Source: Anadara kagoshimensis | Taxonomy: Eukaryota; Mollusca; Bivalvia; Arcoida; Arcidae | DNA: 64,000 bases | NCBI GenBank assembly: GCA_021292105.1 | Contig: CM037864.1 | Location: forward strand, 44,809,109-44,873,108 | Reading direction: 5' to 3' | Shown here: in pieces, positions 24,301 through 35,886 of the stretch | Position numbering within the stretch: position 1 is the stretch's first letter | Layout of the letters: each line of letters opens with the position of its first letter | Position numbers and translations under genes: made by a program | Notes under the pieces: generated by a model | What the model was told of the DNA's origin: nothing | Seen by the model: the letters and a program-made list of their open reading frames with translations, nothing else | Database searches by the model: none

Positions 24301-25964
24301 TTGCTTTTACGGGATATTGAAATTTTGTTATTTTTGGACGCTTTCTGTAAGATTCTAAAATAGGGTCCTCAATATCTAAAGAGCGTTTACGTTTCAATGA
24401 CTTTGTTTGTGTAGTGGATACTTGTGGAATTCCTAGAGAGTCCCCCATTGAATGTTGTTCGTCGGGAGTGTTCTGGTAACATATTCCAACTGTGTCGTGC
24501 AAAGTTCCGCTTCCAGACAAAGTCTCGGTGTTTTCATCATAATTATCCCAAGCCGTTCCGGTTGACAAGTTTGGAATTTTCAGTAATCCATCAGGAGTTA
24601 GCTGATTCCTGTCTGATATTGTCATTGCAAGTTCAGTTTCAAGTGTCTCCGCAACATGGTAACTTATTGAGTGCCCTAAATGATTTAGTACTTCAATAAT
24701 TTTCCTACTACCAGTCATACTTTTAAAACCCAGTCCAAGACATAAATGTTTTGATGGCTTTATTTCGCCATTGGTTACAGCAAACAAAGCATCATCTGCT
24801 GCTGAACTGATGCATCTATTCATTCTTTCAGAAGGTTCTTTTGTTGAAGACCCTGTATATAGAGTTTTAAAAAACTGCATAAGTATGTCTGGGGGTTAGC
24901 TTGGCCTTTCTGTATTTCATTTACAGTCAATGGGTTCTGTAATTGGGGACATGTCTTTGACATTTCTAATATTGTATTTCGCAACTGGTATGCAGCTTCA
25001 GTGACTTTGGAATTTAATAAAAACGTATTATGGAAACCTATAATCTGATCTGTATCTAGAAAGCTTGGATATAATATTTTGCCTTGTCGTTTACCTATTT
25101 TACTCATGCAAATATCATCTTTGAAGTGATTTAGAAGTTTTACTTCTAAAGTCTGGATGGTATATGAGGAGCAATCAAGACCAATGTCCATCAGCATTGT
25201 AGTGTAATATTCATACAAGGAGGCAATTGTTACAGCTTGACCTTGTGCTATAACGTTTTTATTATGTATTCGGTCAACCATTTAAATGCTTTTTCGTGTC
25301 CTAGCCTAATGTTGCCATATTCTGTCTTAGCAGACCCGGGTATACACCTCTCAGAAAGATTTAAGTAATGTTTTCGGCAGCTATGGTGATATTTAACCTC
25401 TTTAGCAACAAAATCTATATCACAAACTCTGGCAATCATATCTGTATCACCCAGAACCATTGCAGCATTTTTTATTTTTTCTCCCGCTTCCAAACTTTCA
25501 CAATTGCCTAACTGTTCCCTTTTCTTACCCTTCGTCAGGAGGCCACAAAACAAACATACGGGAAGAAAAATACCGGAGGAGGAAGTTTCGTCCGATAAAT
25601 GTTCAGTGTGGGATCTTAAAGTGTAAGAAACTTCTTCTACTTCTACAGTGGAAAAAGACTCTAGTTCTTTTTTTGAGACAGCAGTGAAGTTCTTGTAACA
25701 CATTCTGTGATAACCATTGGTTTTAGGATCAAAGTTTTGAGGAAGATCTTGACAAATTTGTTTATATTTGTGGGATTTTGTTTTCGAAAGACGATATTCA
25801 GCAACTTTTGCCACTTTACTCCATGTTGTTTCATCAAAAGGTTTAATTTCTATATCTTGGAAACGTTTATCGACATGAAGGCAACAAACAAGATTTGTTT
25901 CATCTGTGCTATCGCCCTGTAATATCTGTTTCCCCTTAGATGTATCCAGCCGTGTGCTGGCCAT
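21332..25964 (-). pseudogene. ~1,540-aa transposon protein with zinc fingers and FEN1/XPG-like C-terminus
   Basis: Reading from ATG at 25,964, six open pieces overlap end to end and need five single-base shifts (near 25,260, 24,890, 24,150, 22,855 and 22,430), with no other stop. The N-terminus has Cys/His clusters (YHRMCYKNF, CLFCG, YHHSCRKHYL). The middle has GLGFKSMTG and ARWMTRYHLNLL-type segments shared with uncharacterised invertebrate repeat proteins. The C-terminal third shows spaced acids as in FEN1/XPG nucleases: VVDAMFLIQLL (22,581), THEEADTRI (22,156), ANDTDVMVI (22,070) and FTGCDYTAAF (21,895), then an acidic tail. Nuclease assignment is by motif only. The shifts lie in or near short homopolymers, so they may be decay or assembly error. 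Confidence 0.72.
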
Positions 25965-26489
25965 TTTGCAACACTTCTAATTGAAATGACAATGAGTTAT
26001 CACAAACAAATCGCAAAATATTATTTACAGTGATTTTAATTCAGTCACGGAATCAAATAGAATTAACAAACAGATTACTTATCTGCGTCAAAACTTCATT
26101 GATTCTATTGTGAACACGGATTCTTTTTAAAAACAAATATTAAATAAAATCAACTTGTTCACACGAAATATAAACGGTAACAAAACAATAGAAAAAAGGG
26201 GTGAATAGTTTTTTCTTACTTATCATAAACAACAACCATATGAAAGTATCTATAATTGCAACCACGTGTGATTTGCAATGACAGAAAACGTAACACAAAC
26301 GCTTTGCGCAGCGCCATCTGCCGAGTCATACAAAAGGGCGTGGCACTATCATTGCTTAATAATACAAAAAATCAAAGCATTGAATAAACAAGCTAACAGC
26401 GTAATTTACTATATGTTTCAAGTACAAATTTACGTTATAACACTCTACCGTGTTTAAAATCTCACTGCCTGAGAACGCACAAGTGTAAA

Positions 26490-27406
26490 ATCAATATCTC
26501 GCGAACTCGCTTATTTATTGCATATGGGGTAGGGGGAAGAATAAATTGTGGTGAAAGGGTTTGTGTGACGATTGTGTTATACATTATACTTGCACAATAA
26601 AGCACAAACATCAGGGATTCTAAATAAAATAGTATATTGATAATCAGGCTTTTTTTGAATGCGCTACAAGACTTTAACGAATAAAGATTAAGTAAAAACG
26701 CAAAACTCGGTTGTTTAAAATTGGCCACAAAATTGAGATTGAATGCTTAACAAGAAGTTTTTAGTTAGAGGTCTTCAATGTTGTCACCCAAGTATTAAAG
26801 CTTACACGGTATAACAATCAGTATGGCAACTAATAGCAAAATTTGTAGTAAAGATCGATTTTTTGAGAAATTTGCAATTTTTGGGGTAGGGGAAAGTTTT
26901 TCCACTGTGGGTGCCGCAATTTCCTACCAAATGATATGCAGCTACTTTTATTGAATGCAAAACACATTAGGCTGTGACAATATGGTAAAACATTTCACTT
27001 AAATGCTTTTATTATTTTTTTATAAGACATAAAAGAGGGCAAAATATTAAAAACGCAAAATTTTTGGTCTATTTTTTTCCTAAAATAGTTATTTTAAAAA
27101 AAAATCTGAAATGTATCAAGAAGTTTTTAACTTAAATGTCAACAATGATCATAATTCTTGATAACCGCATCAGTAATAAGACATTTTAAGGCCATATCGC
27201 GTCCATAATGCAGAATTATCAAATTACCGAAAAACCGGCTGAAAAATGCGATTCTAGTGTAAAAACTCGCGTCTGAAAAAAAATCGGAAACGAGTTCATT
27301 CACAAGACGCCCAAATTCGAAAACTACAGACATTTTTCTATCAGAAACAACCTTCAAAGCTTTTGGCCATTGACACATATTTCAAACCCCACTAGCTCTT
27401 GGGCTA
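26490..27406 (-). repeat. right terminal inverted repeat of the 7-kb element
   Basis: Inverse copy of 20,358-21,270. The gene start at 25,964 lies about 525 bases inside its inner end, so the promoter is probably between 25,965 and 26,490. Confidence 0.88.
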
Positions 27407-27693
27407 ATAGGGTAGACACAATGAAATTTGGTATGAAAAATACCGTTCTCGTAAAATGAGACATAAAAATAACAGTAGTTGACATCATTTACATTTAAAA
27501 AGAAAAAGTTGAGTCAGAGAAAAATAATAATACGTTCAAATCATTCAGATAGCATGGAACTGACCCTTGGCCTTCCCCTCCTGCTTTGAAAGCGAGGCTG
27601 CACACGCTGTAGCTAGTTTGAATCATCCAGAGCGCCATTGTGTACAGATTCAGTTCAGTTTGAAAATTGTTTTAACAAGTAAAAAAAAATATC

Positions 27694-30631
27694 ATGTTTG
27701 CGTGCATTTATTTCAAAGAAGATTGTAGTTTGGGTGTGGTGGGAAAAAATGACAAAAACTTAAAAATTCTGGACAAATTTCAAAGCAGACAGAGTGTAGA
27801 GATGCACTGGAAAGTTGGCGGAAAATTGGAGCTATACCACGGAGACATTATCAAAGTTCATGGTAAGTAAATATCTATTAGATTTTTTCGATTTTTTTTT
27901 ATTTTTAAAGCATTTAGTGTTCGCAGGGTTCATACAGACCTGGAAAAGTCTTTAAATTCTGAGCCTTGGGATGTGCAAAACGAAAAACGAGTTGCAATTA
28001 AAAAAAAAAAGTTACGTAACTTATTATAAAACAACTCGGATTAAGTATTTTTAAAAGCCTTTGAATTTATTCCTGAATGTCCTAAAAGCGAATTGGTGTT
28101 GTATATCTCGATAATAAGTGATTTCAAATAAACTGATCAAAATAAATAGACTTTCCGAACAATATACTTTGAAAAAATAAAGTTACGCAATACGGATACG
28201 GGATCTGTGTCATGACCAATTTGGATTTTAGTATTTTGCCTGGTTACCTGTTTGCTCAATAACTATGGGCCATAACCGTGTGGTGTGATGTCATTTTTTA
28301 AAATGTGAACTGTTTAACCACAGGGAATGTCTTGAACAGGAACATTAGATATCAAAATTTAAAATGGCTAACAAAAGTGACAAAAGCAAAGCTTATTGTA
28401 CCACAGGGACCCAATACAATTGAAAAAAGTCACATCACTATGAAACAACACGGGGCAATCAAAATGCTACAATTTCATTAAGTTTGCCTTATAAAAAATG
28501 ATATTAAATGGTTCAAATAATCATTAATTTTGAAATCCAAATTTTTTTGTCGCTAGACTTGTCGCTCAAGGCAAAATATCTGGCTCCCAACAGTATTAAT
28601 TTTTAAATCGTGATAGTCAGTGTAATGACCTGAACATTTACTGGAAGGAAAGGCGGAATATTTTTGAATTCGCTTTATTAGTTATCTTCATGTAAAAGCT
28701 TAAGAACATCAATATTTTCCCCATAAGGCTTAAGTAAAAATATATGTGTGCCGGTAACGCTCTTAGAAAAATTAGGGTCGCTAGGTTGTCATTTTTTTCC
28801 ACATTGGCCATATTGGGGCATTAGGATGCCAACTTTAACAGTCTGCTTGACAAAATATTTTCAGAAAAACTTTAAGGTCAGTTGGGTTAAATTTTTGGAT
28901 AATTCTACATTTTATTTCATGGATTTTATTTACAGACAATGAAGACATTCTTACCCGATATGCCAAAAGAGCAGACAATATTGTCATCAAGAAAATAAAG
29001 AACTCTGGAGAAAACCCTACGAAAACACCAGAAAAACTGTTCGACCTACCCCTGATTGAAGAGTCGGGTGGAAAAAGAAAGTCTAAACCAACAGAAAAGA
29101 GCAAAGAAAGCCTGGAACAGGAAGAAACTTTCAGTCCGAAGAAAAAAAAAGTTGAGACTAATCACAAGCCTACAGAAGAAAATGAAGAGAGTCTGGCAAG
29201 AGAACAGACAAAAACTTCAAAGAAAAAACAGGTTAGACCAGAGTCAAGCAAAGAGAGCACTTCAAAGAACCTGCCAAAAAACCAAGAGAAAAAAACAGAC
29301 CAAAAGAAGATTGAGGGAGCCAGCAGCTTACTAGTAGAGTTAGAAATGTCAAAAATGTTAAATCAGCTGCTGCCAACTTCAACTGCTACATCAGCTGTCA
29401 GCAGTGGAACTGCAGAAGGACAGCATACAGAAACATCAACTGTCAGTAGTGTTGAAGGCCGGTATACCTCCATGAATGAGACATGGGATCTGTGTAATGC
29501 TACAGAACAGTCTAAAATTCCAGGTATCCATATATTGTATAAATAAATTTATTGTATAGCAATGTATTATATTCAATGTAAAACCTCTCCAATTTATTTG
29601 TGTGCAATATTCCACTAGGCCAAAAAAAAAAATGTGTGTTTCTGCTAATACTCTTAGAAAATTGGGTTGGTATGTTGGTTATTTTTAAATTTTTTAGAGA
29701 TTATTTCTCCCAATTGTGAATTTCATACAATTGTGGAAATTTTCTGATGACATGTAAAATATGTATCGGCTAATAATTCAGACATATTAGTTTTTAAAAT
29801 ATGAAAAATTTCCAGTTTAATTTGAAAAATTTGTCAAAAGTGTAGGATATGGAACATTTTAAGAACAAGAATACATGGAGTAAGTTTTAGACAGCAGTCC
29901 TCCAAGTTCAACTTCTTTTGTTGTTATTTTGTGAAGGCCCAAACGCAAATTGTTATGATAATAAAACAAAATAATGATAATTAAGGGGTTTTAAGTCGTG
30001 AGTTGTAATGTAAAACATTGTACCCTCCACTACTTTATAGCGTGAAGTATAATAACCTCTTTGACATATAGGTAATATCCTATATCATTTGTAATGCAAG
30101 AGACTCTATAAATAATATATTCACCATGATAGAAACACATCTAGATATATTATTTAGAAATTACAATATACTGCTAATAATGAACTTATGTTTCAAGTTC
30201 AGGATTGAAGGTTAGTGAAATTTTTATTCAAATTTTTAATGTTCTTTTTCAGTTCCAAGTGCTGAAGTCTTAGATTGTCTGAGAGCAATAATTAAACCAG
30301 AAGTTACTGGATTTATTAAAAAAATTTTAGATCATTTTGACACAACTAGCTGCACTCATGTAGATCAGGAATGTTTTGAGGTACACTATATAATATTACC
30401 ATATTTACTTTAGTATCCCTTTGATTTCACCATGTGGGAAAAGGAAACTTGGAGAATGGGCAACACAGAGTCTGATCCCAGTATTCTGTGAAAATAATTA
30501 TTAATCCTAGTTTCTCATAAAACTTAAAACTGAAAAATCCAGATCCCATTATTGGGTTAATTATGAGTTTCCCCTAAACAAATTACTTAGCTAAAGGCTA
30601 TTGCATTTATACTGTCTGGGGGTGGTACTCC

Positions 30632-30663
<32 letters not shown>

Positions 30664-32988
30664 GATTTTGTGGTTCCTTGATTGGTATTGTAACCACATT
30701 CGATCAGTGGTTTAAAATATAAGCTAATTAGAACCTTAGCTTGAATAACTGACATGAACCAGTAATTGAGAATCCTCACCGATATTCACAATAACAATAG
30801 TTCTTTGACAGATGTTGTAATATAATAAATGTAAAATTGATATCTATTTTGTTTTATTATAGACACCAAGGGAATGGTCAGTAAACCAGCCAAGTTACGT
30901 TCTGACAGATCTGAGCAATCAGACACAATCTGCTTCATTTTGTTATCCAAGAATAAATCTCGATCAACCAGAAGTCAGAAGTGATACTAGTAATACTTTT
31001 AGCCCATTTACTCAGGCAGTGAGTAGCAATAGCTATTCAGATAGAGCCAGTGTTGGACATTCCAGTACAAGCCTGTACATGTCTCCACAAAGTAACCAGT
31101 ATCAGTCCCAATCATGTGAGTCTCCGCAAAGTAACCAGTATCGGTCCCAATCATGTGAGTCTCCGCAAAGTAACCAGTATCAGTCCCAATCATGTGAGCA
31201 GACACCAAGAAGGTCGCCAAGAAAATCACCCAGGAAGCGGTTAGAACAGAGCACTGAAGATTCGGTAAGGCTAATAAATAACCTAAGGCCAGGTAAATAA
31301 TAAGTGTGGTTCTGGTTAGTCTTGAACAGCCTTATTTTTAAGCACTCGCCTTGATAAATGTAAAAGGAAGAATAAGTTGCAATGAGCAAGACTATTAAAA
31401 TCAGCCAACATGCAATTTATGGGAAGTTTATGTGCTTAACAATGTTTGCCAGTATTAGCAAAGCTGGGCTTTGTGATTTTGGATAATCTTTTAGATCTTG
31501 GACTGATCCAAAGTTTACAATTTTGGCTAATGTGTTCCAGGTGAGCGATACAGGATATAGGCCCTATTCGGCCTCTTGTTTTTTTTTCAGCGTGTAACTT
31601 GAACCACAGCTATTTTTACATTTAGCCTAATTAAAGCATGCTATATAAATATATATCTGGTCCATAGAGTCAAGAATATCTTATTTTTTTTTTTTTTTTT
31701 TAATTCAATGTCTGTAGAACAGATATGGTCTTCAATAATACTAGTAATATGTTGTACATGTAGTTCAAAAATGCCAATAAAACAAAAAAAAATTAGGGCT
31801 TTCATATTAGAAGAAAAAAATTTTCTATGCCTAACTAATTACATTTCTACGAAATCACACTTACTGATACAGTGCAAATTAAATTAATTACATTAAATTG
31901 TGGATTCTAGCATATCAAGAAGGCAGTGTTACAGAGCATTAATTGAATTGTTATATTTCTTTCAGGATGGCCAAGACTGTCTCTTAAAAATGTACCCTGA
32001 TGTCAAAATTCAGTCAAAAATATTAACATCTGCTGTAGCTTCTGCCAGGAAATCATCTCGACCAGGATATTCCCTGTCCTACGCTTTAATTCCTGGGGTT
32101 TTTACAGTGCAGGAACTAGCAAGCTCAAGAGGACAGGGACTTACTAAACCAAAAGAAGGAGACCTTCGTCCAGTCCTGGCCAAAGACAAATGTGATGCTG
32201 TGAAAGGTGATTTATCAGAATTTTCAACTGTTTAATGATATTGTCAATTCTGATATATTTATACATGTATGTCAAATCCATGTAGAGTCAGCAGAAAATT
32301 TAGTTCCTAGTTAGCCGACAATTTGGTTTATCAGGAGCAAATTTATAGTTATTACTGTTCATAGCCTAAACTTTTGAATTAATTTGAGTTGTCCAGAATT
32401 TTGACAGAAATGTGTTTCATATTACAAAAGGCAACTGTACTAAAAACTATTGAAGTCGCACCAAGAACAAAAATGTTTTAAAAGCAATCTATTATTGTCT
32501 GTGATGTAATATGTAAAGAAGAAAGATTTTTTATTTGCGGAATAGAATTTACAAACCAAATACTCTGAAAGTATCATTATTCGTGGGATACCAATTTTTG
32601 TAGATTTTTGGTTTAACAAACCCACAAAATACAAGCCAAAAAAAAAAAACAATTTCAGTAGAATTATAAAAAGGTCAACATGAAACCATGAAAAAAAAAA
32701 AACACGAAAATTTGCATCCACCAATAAAAGTACTTCCACAGTTCATGTACATTTTAAGGAAAAATTTTTGGATGCAATATATTAACAGGGTATTTATTAT
32801 CTCATAACAAATATTACAGAACAGAATTGATTAACAGTTTTAATTTTTCTTTATTTTCAGAATACACTGTCCGTTGGTGCAAAAAAAATGGGAAGCCTTT
32901 ACCAACAGATGCTGAAATGAACAATGCATTTACAGAACAAGTGTCACATAGCAGAAAAAAAATAAGAAAACAAAGTGCATGTAGCTGA
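27694..32988 (+). CDS. BEN-like accessory protein of element 1, 6 exons, 551 aa
   Basis: Exons: 27,694-27,862, 28,936-29,523, 30,253-30,380, 30,863-31,264, 31,966-32,206 and 32,861-32,988; all borders are GT-AG and phases agree, giving one open 551-residue frame. The N-terminal 60 residues (CIYFKEDCSLGVV, VEMHWKVGGKLELYHG) form a small strand-rich module like those before BEN domains in invertebrate proteins. Residues 95-185 are Lys/Glu-rich. Residues 369-407 are three copies of SPQSNQYQSQSCE or a variant. Residues about 430-535 resemble a BEN domain (DCLLKMYPDVKIQSKILTSA, RPVLAKDKCDAVK). BEN domains bind DNA. It lies divergent to the transposase and probably serves transposition; it could alternatively regulate expression. 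Confidence 0.75.
27924..27965. repeat. solo hAT-like terminus
   Basis: CAGGGTTCATACAGACCTGGAAAAGTC matches the inverse of the right end of the 891-1,374 MITE over about 40 bases. No matching opposite end is visible nearby, so this is a truncated copy in intron 1 of the BEN-like gene. Confidence 0.6.
30635..30663. repeat. poly-T tract (29)
   Basis: A pure run of 29 T in intron 3 of the BEN-like gene. Confidence 0.9.
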
Positions 32989-33194
32989 GTTGACAAATTA
33001 CCAAGTGATATTTTACCTATAATAGAACAATTTGTGGAATGATGTCCAGTGTTTAAATATTGTACATGTACTATTTTATGAACCTGGTCTATTGTACTTT
33101 TTTTGTGATTTTGAATTAATGAAGTATGTTAATGAAAATCAATGTTGTCTTTTTTTTTTTGGTTTTTTTTCAGCAAACAGGAGAATTAGGATTA

Positions 33195-33493
33195 TGCCTG
33201 GTCACATTTACGCCCGTAATATCTTATGCAGGGTCTGATTTACGCCCGTAACATGTTACGCCTGGTTCAGGGTATTTTAACGCCTGGTTCAGGGATACGA
33301 TTTACGCCTGATTTTTTTTTTACCTGGCGTACTCATTTGCATATTACGCCTCAATTTACGCCTGGTTTACGCTTGGTTTACGTCCTATTTACGCCTGGTT
33401 CCTTCATTCCTTTGATACTGAAGTTACGCCTGGTTTTTGTGCAAATTTACGCCTGGTTTCCATGTGTTGACCAGGCGTCGCAGTTCGTACGGG
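33195..33493. repeat. right subterminal repeats of element 1 (TTACGCCTGG)
   Basis: About a dozen copies of TTTACGCC(C/T)G or TTACGCCTGGTT with small variants lie in the final 300 bases, facing the inverse motifs at the left end. The last copy adjoins the terminal TTCGTACGGG. Confidence 0.85.
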
Positions 33494-34395
33494 CAGAAAC
33501 CTCACCTGATACCTCCTGTATATCTTTACCTGTCAAAGCTGCAGTCATACCTTCTTATCTGCAGAAGATTTATTATAAGGCCGCTGAAAATTGTGTGGAA
33601 ACAGAGAAACAATTAATTGCTGATACACTCTGTGAATTCCAGGATGTATTTTCTAAAGATGTCAATGATCTTGGTCGGACTCATTTAATGGAACATTCAA
33701 TTGACACGGGAAATGCTAGAGCCATCAAAAACCACTGCGACGAGTACCATTAGCTTTTGCCGATGAGTAGAAGCAGATAATTGAACAATTGGAACAGCAA
33801 AAAGTGATACAACAGAGCATGTCTCATTGGGCGTCTCCATTAGTGTAAGTTCGCAAACGTAACGGAAAATTTAGACCATGTTTTGATAATCACCTTGTTA
33901 ACAATGTAACAGTTAAAGATAGTTTTCCACAGCTGAGAATTCACGATGTCAAGATGCCGTCGCTGGTGCCACCTTCTTTTCGACCTTTGACCTTACATCT
34001 GGATATCATCAAATTCCTGTTGAAGAAGTTTTTGGTGCACATTGTGTCGGCAGATGTTAAACCCAATATAGACAATATCACCAAGCTACTACCAGCATCT
34101 AAAGCTGTCACCAAAGTGTGGCAAGTACTTGGAATTAGAAGTTACTACAGACGATTTGTGCCAAAGTTTGCTGATCTAGTTTGACCTATGGTTAAACTAA
34201 CACATAAAAATAAAGAATTTATCTGGACAAGTGAATGTGTCAAAATGCTTTTGACTCCCTCAAGCAGACACTAGCCACTCCAGGAGTAATGGCATATCTG
34301 CTAAGTGAAGGAGAGTTTATTTTGGATACAGGTGCTAGTGATATGGCTATTAGTGGAGTACTTGGCCAACATCAAAATGGACCGGATGTCTCGTA
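33494..34395 (+). pseudogene. Ty3/Gypsy pol fragment (reverse transcriptase to RNase H start)
   Basis: The frame from 33,494 contains the linker before the reverse transcriptase (an EFQDVFSKD stretch near 33,640), the first RT blocks (a YHQIP motif near 34,000), then after an internal deletion the RT C-terminal block (SYYRRFVPKFADL near 34,150) and the start of RNase H. Frameshifts, stops and the deletion of the catalytic Asp-Asp block make it inactive. Element 1 is inserted in it: its upstream continuation is 13,613-13,644. On the right it stops near 34,395 and DIRS sequence starts. Confidence 0.75.
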
Positions 34396-35080
34396 CCGTT
34401 CAAGATGTTTCAATTCTACTTCTGGCGATGCCATTGCCAATAAACATTTTGCCCAGAACCAACTTCTGATTACAAAACTGTGTAAATTTCCCTCATAAGG
34501 ACAAATTCCAAGATGTCAGGATGAAACCATAGATTCAGATAGTCTTGAGGACAAACGATTCTCCTTTGGACCTGAAAGATACCTTGGATGTGCTAGGTTT
34601 TTTGCTTACCGCTGGTGACGGTCCTGACGATGACGATGATCTAATGGCATCTCTGGCAGAATTTAATAGGTCAGAGGAATTACCTGGACCAAAAATCAAC
34701 AATAAATTTGCCAGTATAGTCAACAGTGGTATTAAATCTAAAATTCATGACTCTAAAATCAAGCCACTAACTGACAAGTACAACAAGCCAGAGGTCTACT
34801 AATTCAGTAGTTTCCAAAGTAAACTCTGGGATTTGGGATAAGTTAAACAATTCCACTAGAGACCCCAATGTTAAACTACAACCACAAATGCAGATGGGTG
34901 TTTTCAAGTTATCCGGACATGTCTCGGAAGTCAGCAATTCCAGAGGACACTATCAACATTATCCAAGCATCCTGGAGAGATTCCACAAATCAACAATATC
35001 AGAGTTATTTCAAACAAAGGTTGTTATTTTATGGTAAAAGGAAAATAATTTCACTAGGCCAAAATAAAAAACATGTTTGA
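34395..35080 (+). pseudogene. DIRS-type fragment: gag-like plus recombinase N-terminus
   Basis: Parallels 7,877-8,500 with the acidic DDDDDLMASLAEFNRS segment, the LTDKYNKPE motif and then the start of the tyrosine recombinase (IPEDTINIIQASWRDST near 34,940). The recombinase is cut off before its catalytic part. Frameshifts are present. Confidence 0.65.
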
Positions 35081-35081
35081 C

Positions 35082-35615
35082 CGGGTCAAAAATAAGCCCA
35101 TCAACGGTAATTAGACACCTGGACATGTTTATTAGAAGACAGGCGAGTGCCGCCGATGTTTCCATTCCGACATTGGTTTCGATATTACCGGAAGTCTTCC
35201 CGGAACTCTCTGGAGTTAGAGTCTATCAATTTGCGGTATCGAGGGTAAACTGTCTGCTTGAAAGATGGGAGACAAGATCGCATTGTCGTCTTCTGTACGA
35301 ATTAAGTACAAGGACAGGTCAAAAGTGTTACCCATCGTGGTAAATCGATTATACAGCTTTTCAAAAAGGTGCACATGGAACGACGTGTTGAACGATTTAA
35401 CTACAAATGATGGTCACAACATAGATAAATTAGATGAAGTGACAGTTTCTGTGTCTGATAAGATGGCTAACGGTGTGACTTTTGAGCCCGATTTTGATGA
35501 AGAAATAAGAGTTGTTCATGATTTTGACAAGAGACTAAAATACGTCCAATTTGACATTATGAGGGAAGCACCACCTTCAGAAGACAAAAACAATAATCAG
35601 ACTAATTACTAATAG
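35082..35615 (+). pseudogene. unrecognised coding remnant, one frameshift
   Basis: Two open stretches (to 35,343 and from 35,265 to 35,612) overlap. Their junction reads naturally as RVNCLLER then MGDKIALSSS if one base is gained or lost near 35,262. The product would have a helical N-terminal part and a mixed acidic C-terminal part (EPDFDEEIRVVHDFDKRL). I do not recognise it. It may be an extra ORF of the DIRS relative or an unrelated exon. Confidence 0.35.
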
Positions 35616-35886
35616 TAATGCACAAAATGCATCTGACGTCCTAATGAGAAAAGCTACTACTCGGGCAAACTCGAAAGTGCCTTCCAAACTTGATGAAACA
35701 GCACCAAGATTTACTGGTAAGTATGTTAAAATTATTTATGGTAAGAATTTTCTTTATTTTCTTGAAGGCTTGAGATGGTGTATGGTTCATGTCATTATAA
35801 ATGAACCTGCCCCACACCAACTCAATTTCTATCTACATACCAAACTTTTGGCCTGGAAAATGGTGTGGGAGGGGCTAAAATGGTAA

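Larger units (their letters stand above)
20358..27406 (-). mobile_element. 7.05-kb DNA transposon with ~0.9-kb inverted repeats and a nuclease-like gene
   Basis: The outer ends TAGCCCAAGAGCTAGTGGG and its inverse match, and the inverted repeats run inward to about 21,270 and 26,490. Directly outside lies ATA on both sides; equally, the element can be read as GCCC...GGGC with a TA duplication. The repeats encode the same 79-residue open stretch on both arms without a single change, so they are nearly identical and the insertion is young. One large gene (21,332-25,964, minus) fills the centre. I know no named superfamily with this combination. Confidence 0.85.
20079..27693. promoter_or_regulatory. 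divergent promoter of element 1, split by a 7-kb insertion
   Basis: The transposase start codon (20,078, minus) and the BEN-like gene start codon (27,694, plus) face away from each other. Without the nested transposon they would be about 565 bases apart, close to the 502 bases in element 2. The two remaining halves are 20,079-20,357 and 27,407-27,693. No TATA box could be assigned with confidence. The insertion probably uncouples the two genes. Confidence 0.6.
13645..33493. mobile_element. giant CACTA/EnSpm-type transposon (element 1), 19.8 kb
   Basis: The left end CCCGTACGAAG and right end GTTCGTACGGG (10-bp inverted repeat CCCGTACGAA) enclose arrays of TTACGCCTGG-like repeats, a minus-strand EnSpm-type transposase and a divergent plus-strand BEN-like gene. 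CA lies on each side as a likely 2-bp duplication; deleting the element and one CA joins two open pieces of a Gypsy pol frame across 13,644/33,496. A 7.05-kb transposon is nested inside (20,358-27,406), so the original length was about 12.8 kb. Classification rests on the transposase; the termini are not the canonical CACTA. Confidence 0.72.

Noticed and set aside
25248-25281. Programmed -1 frameshift in the nuclease-like gene
   Set aside because: The run is TAAAAAC with five A, one short of the classic slippery heptamer, and four further shifts occur in the same gene; mutation or assembly error is simpler.
31008-31229. Minus-strand open frame with a perfect HMIGTDTGYFAET repeat
   Set aside because: It is the reverse reading of the 39-bp triplication in exon 4 of the BEN-like gene.
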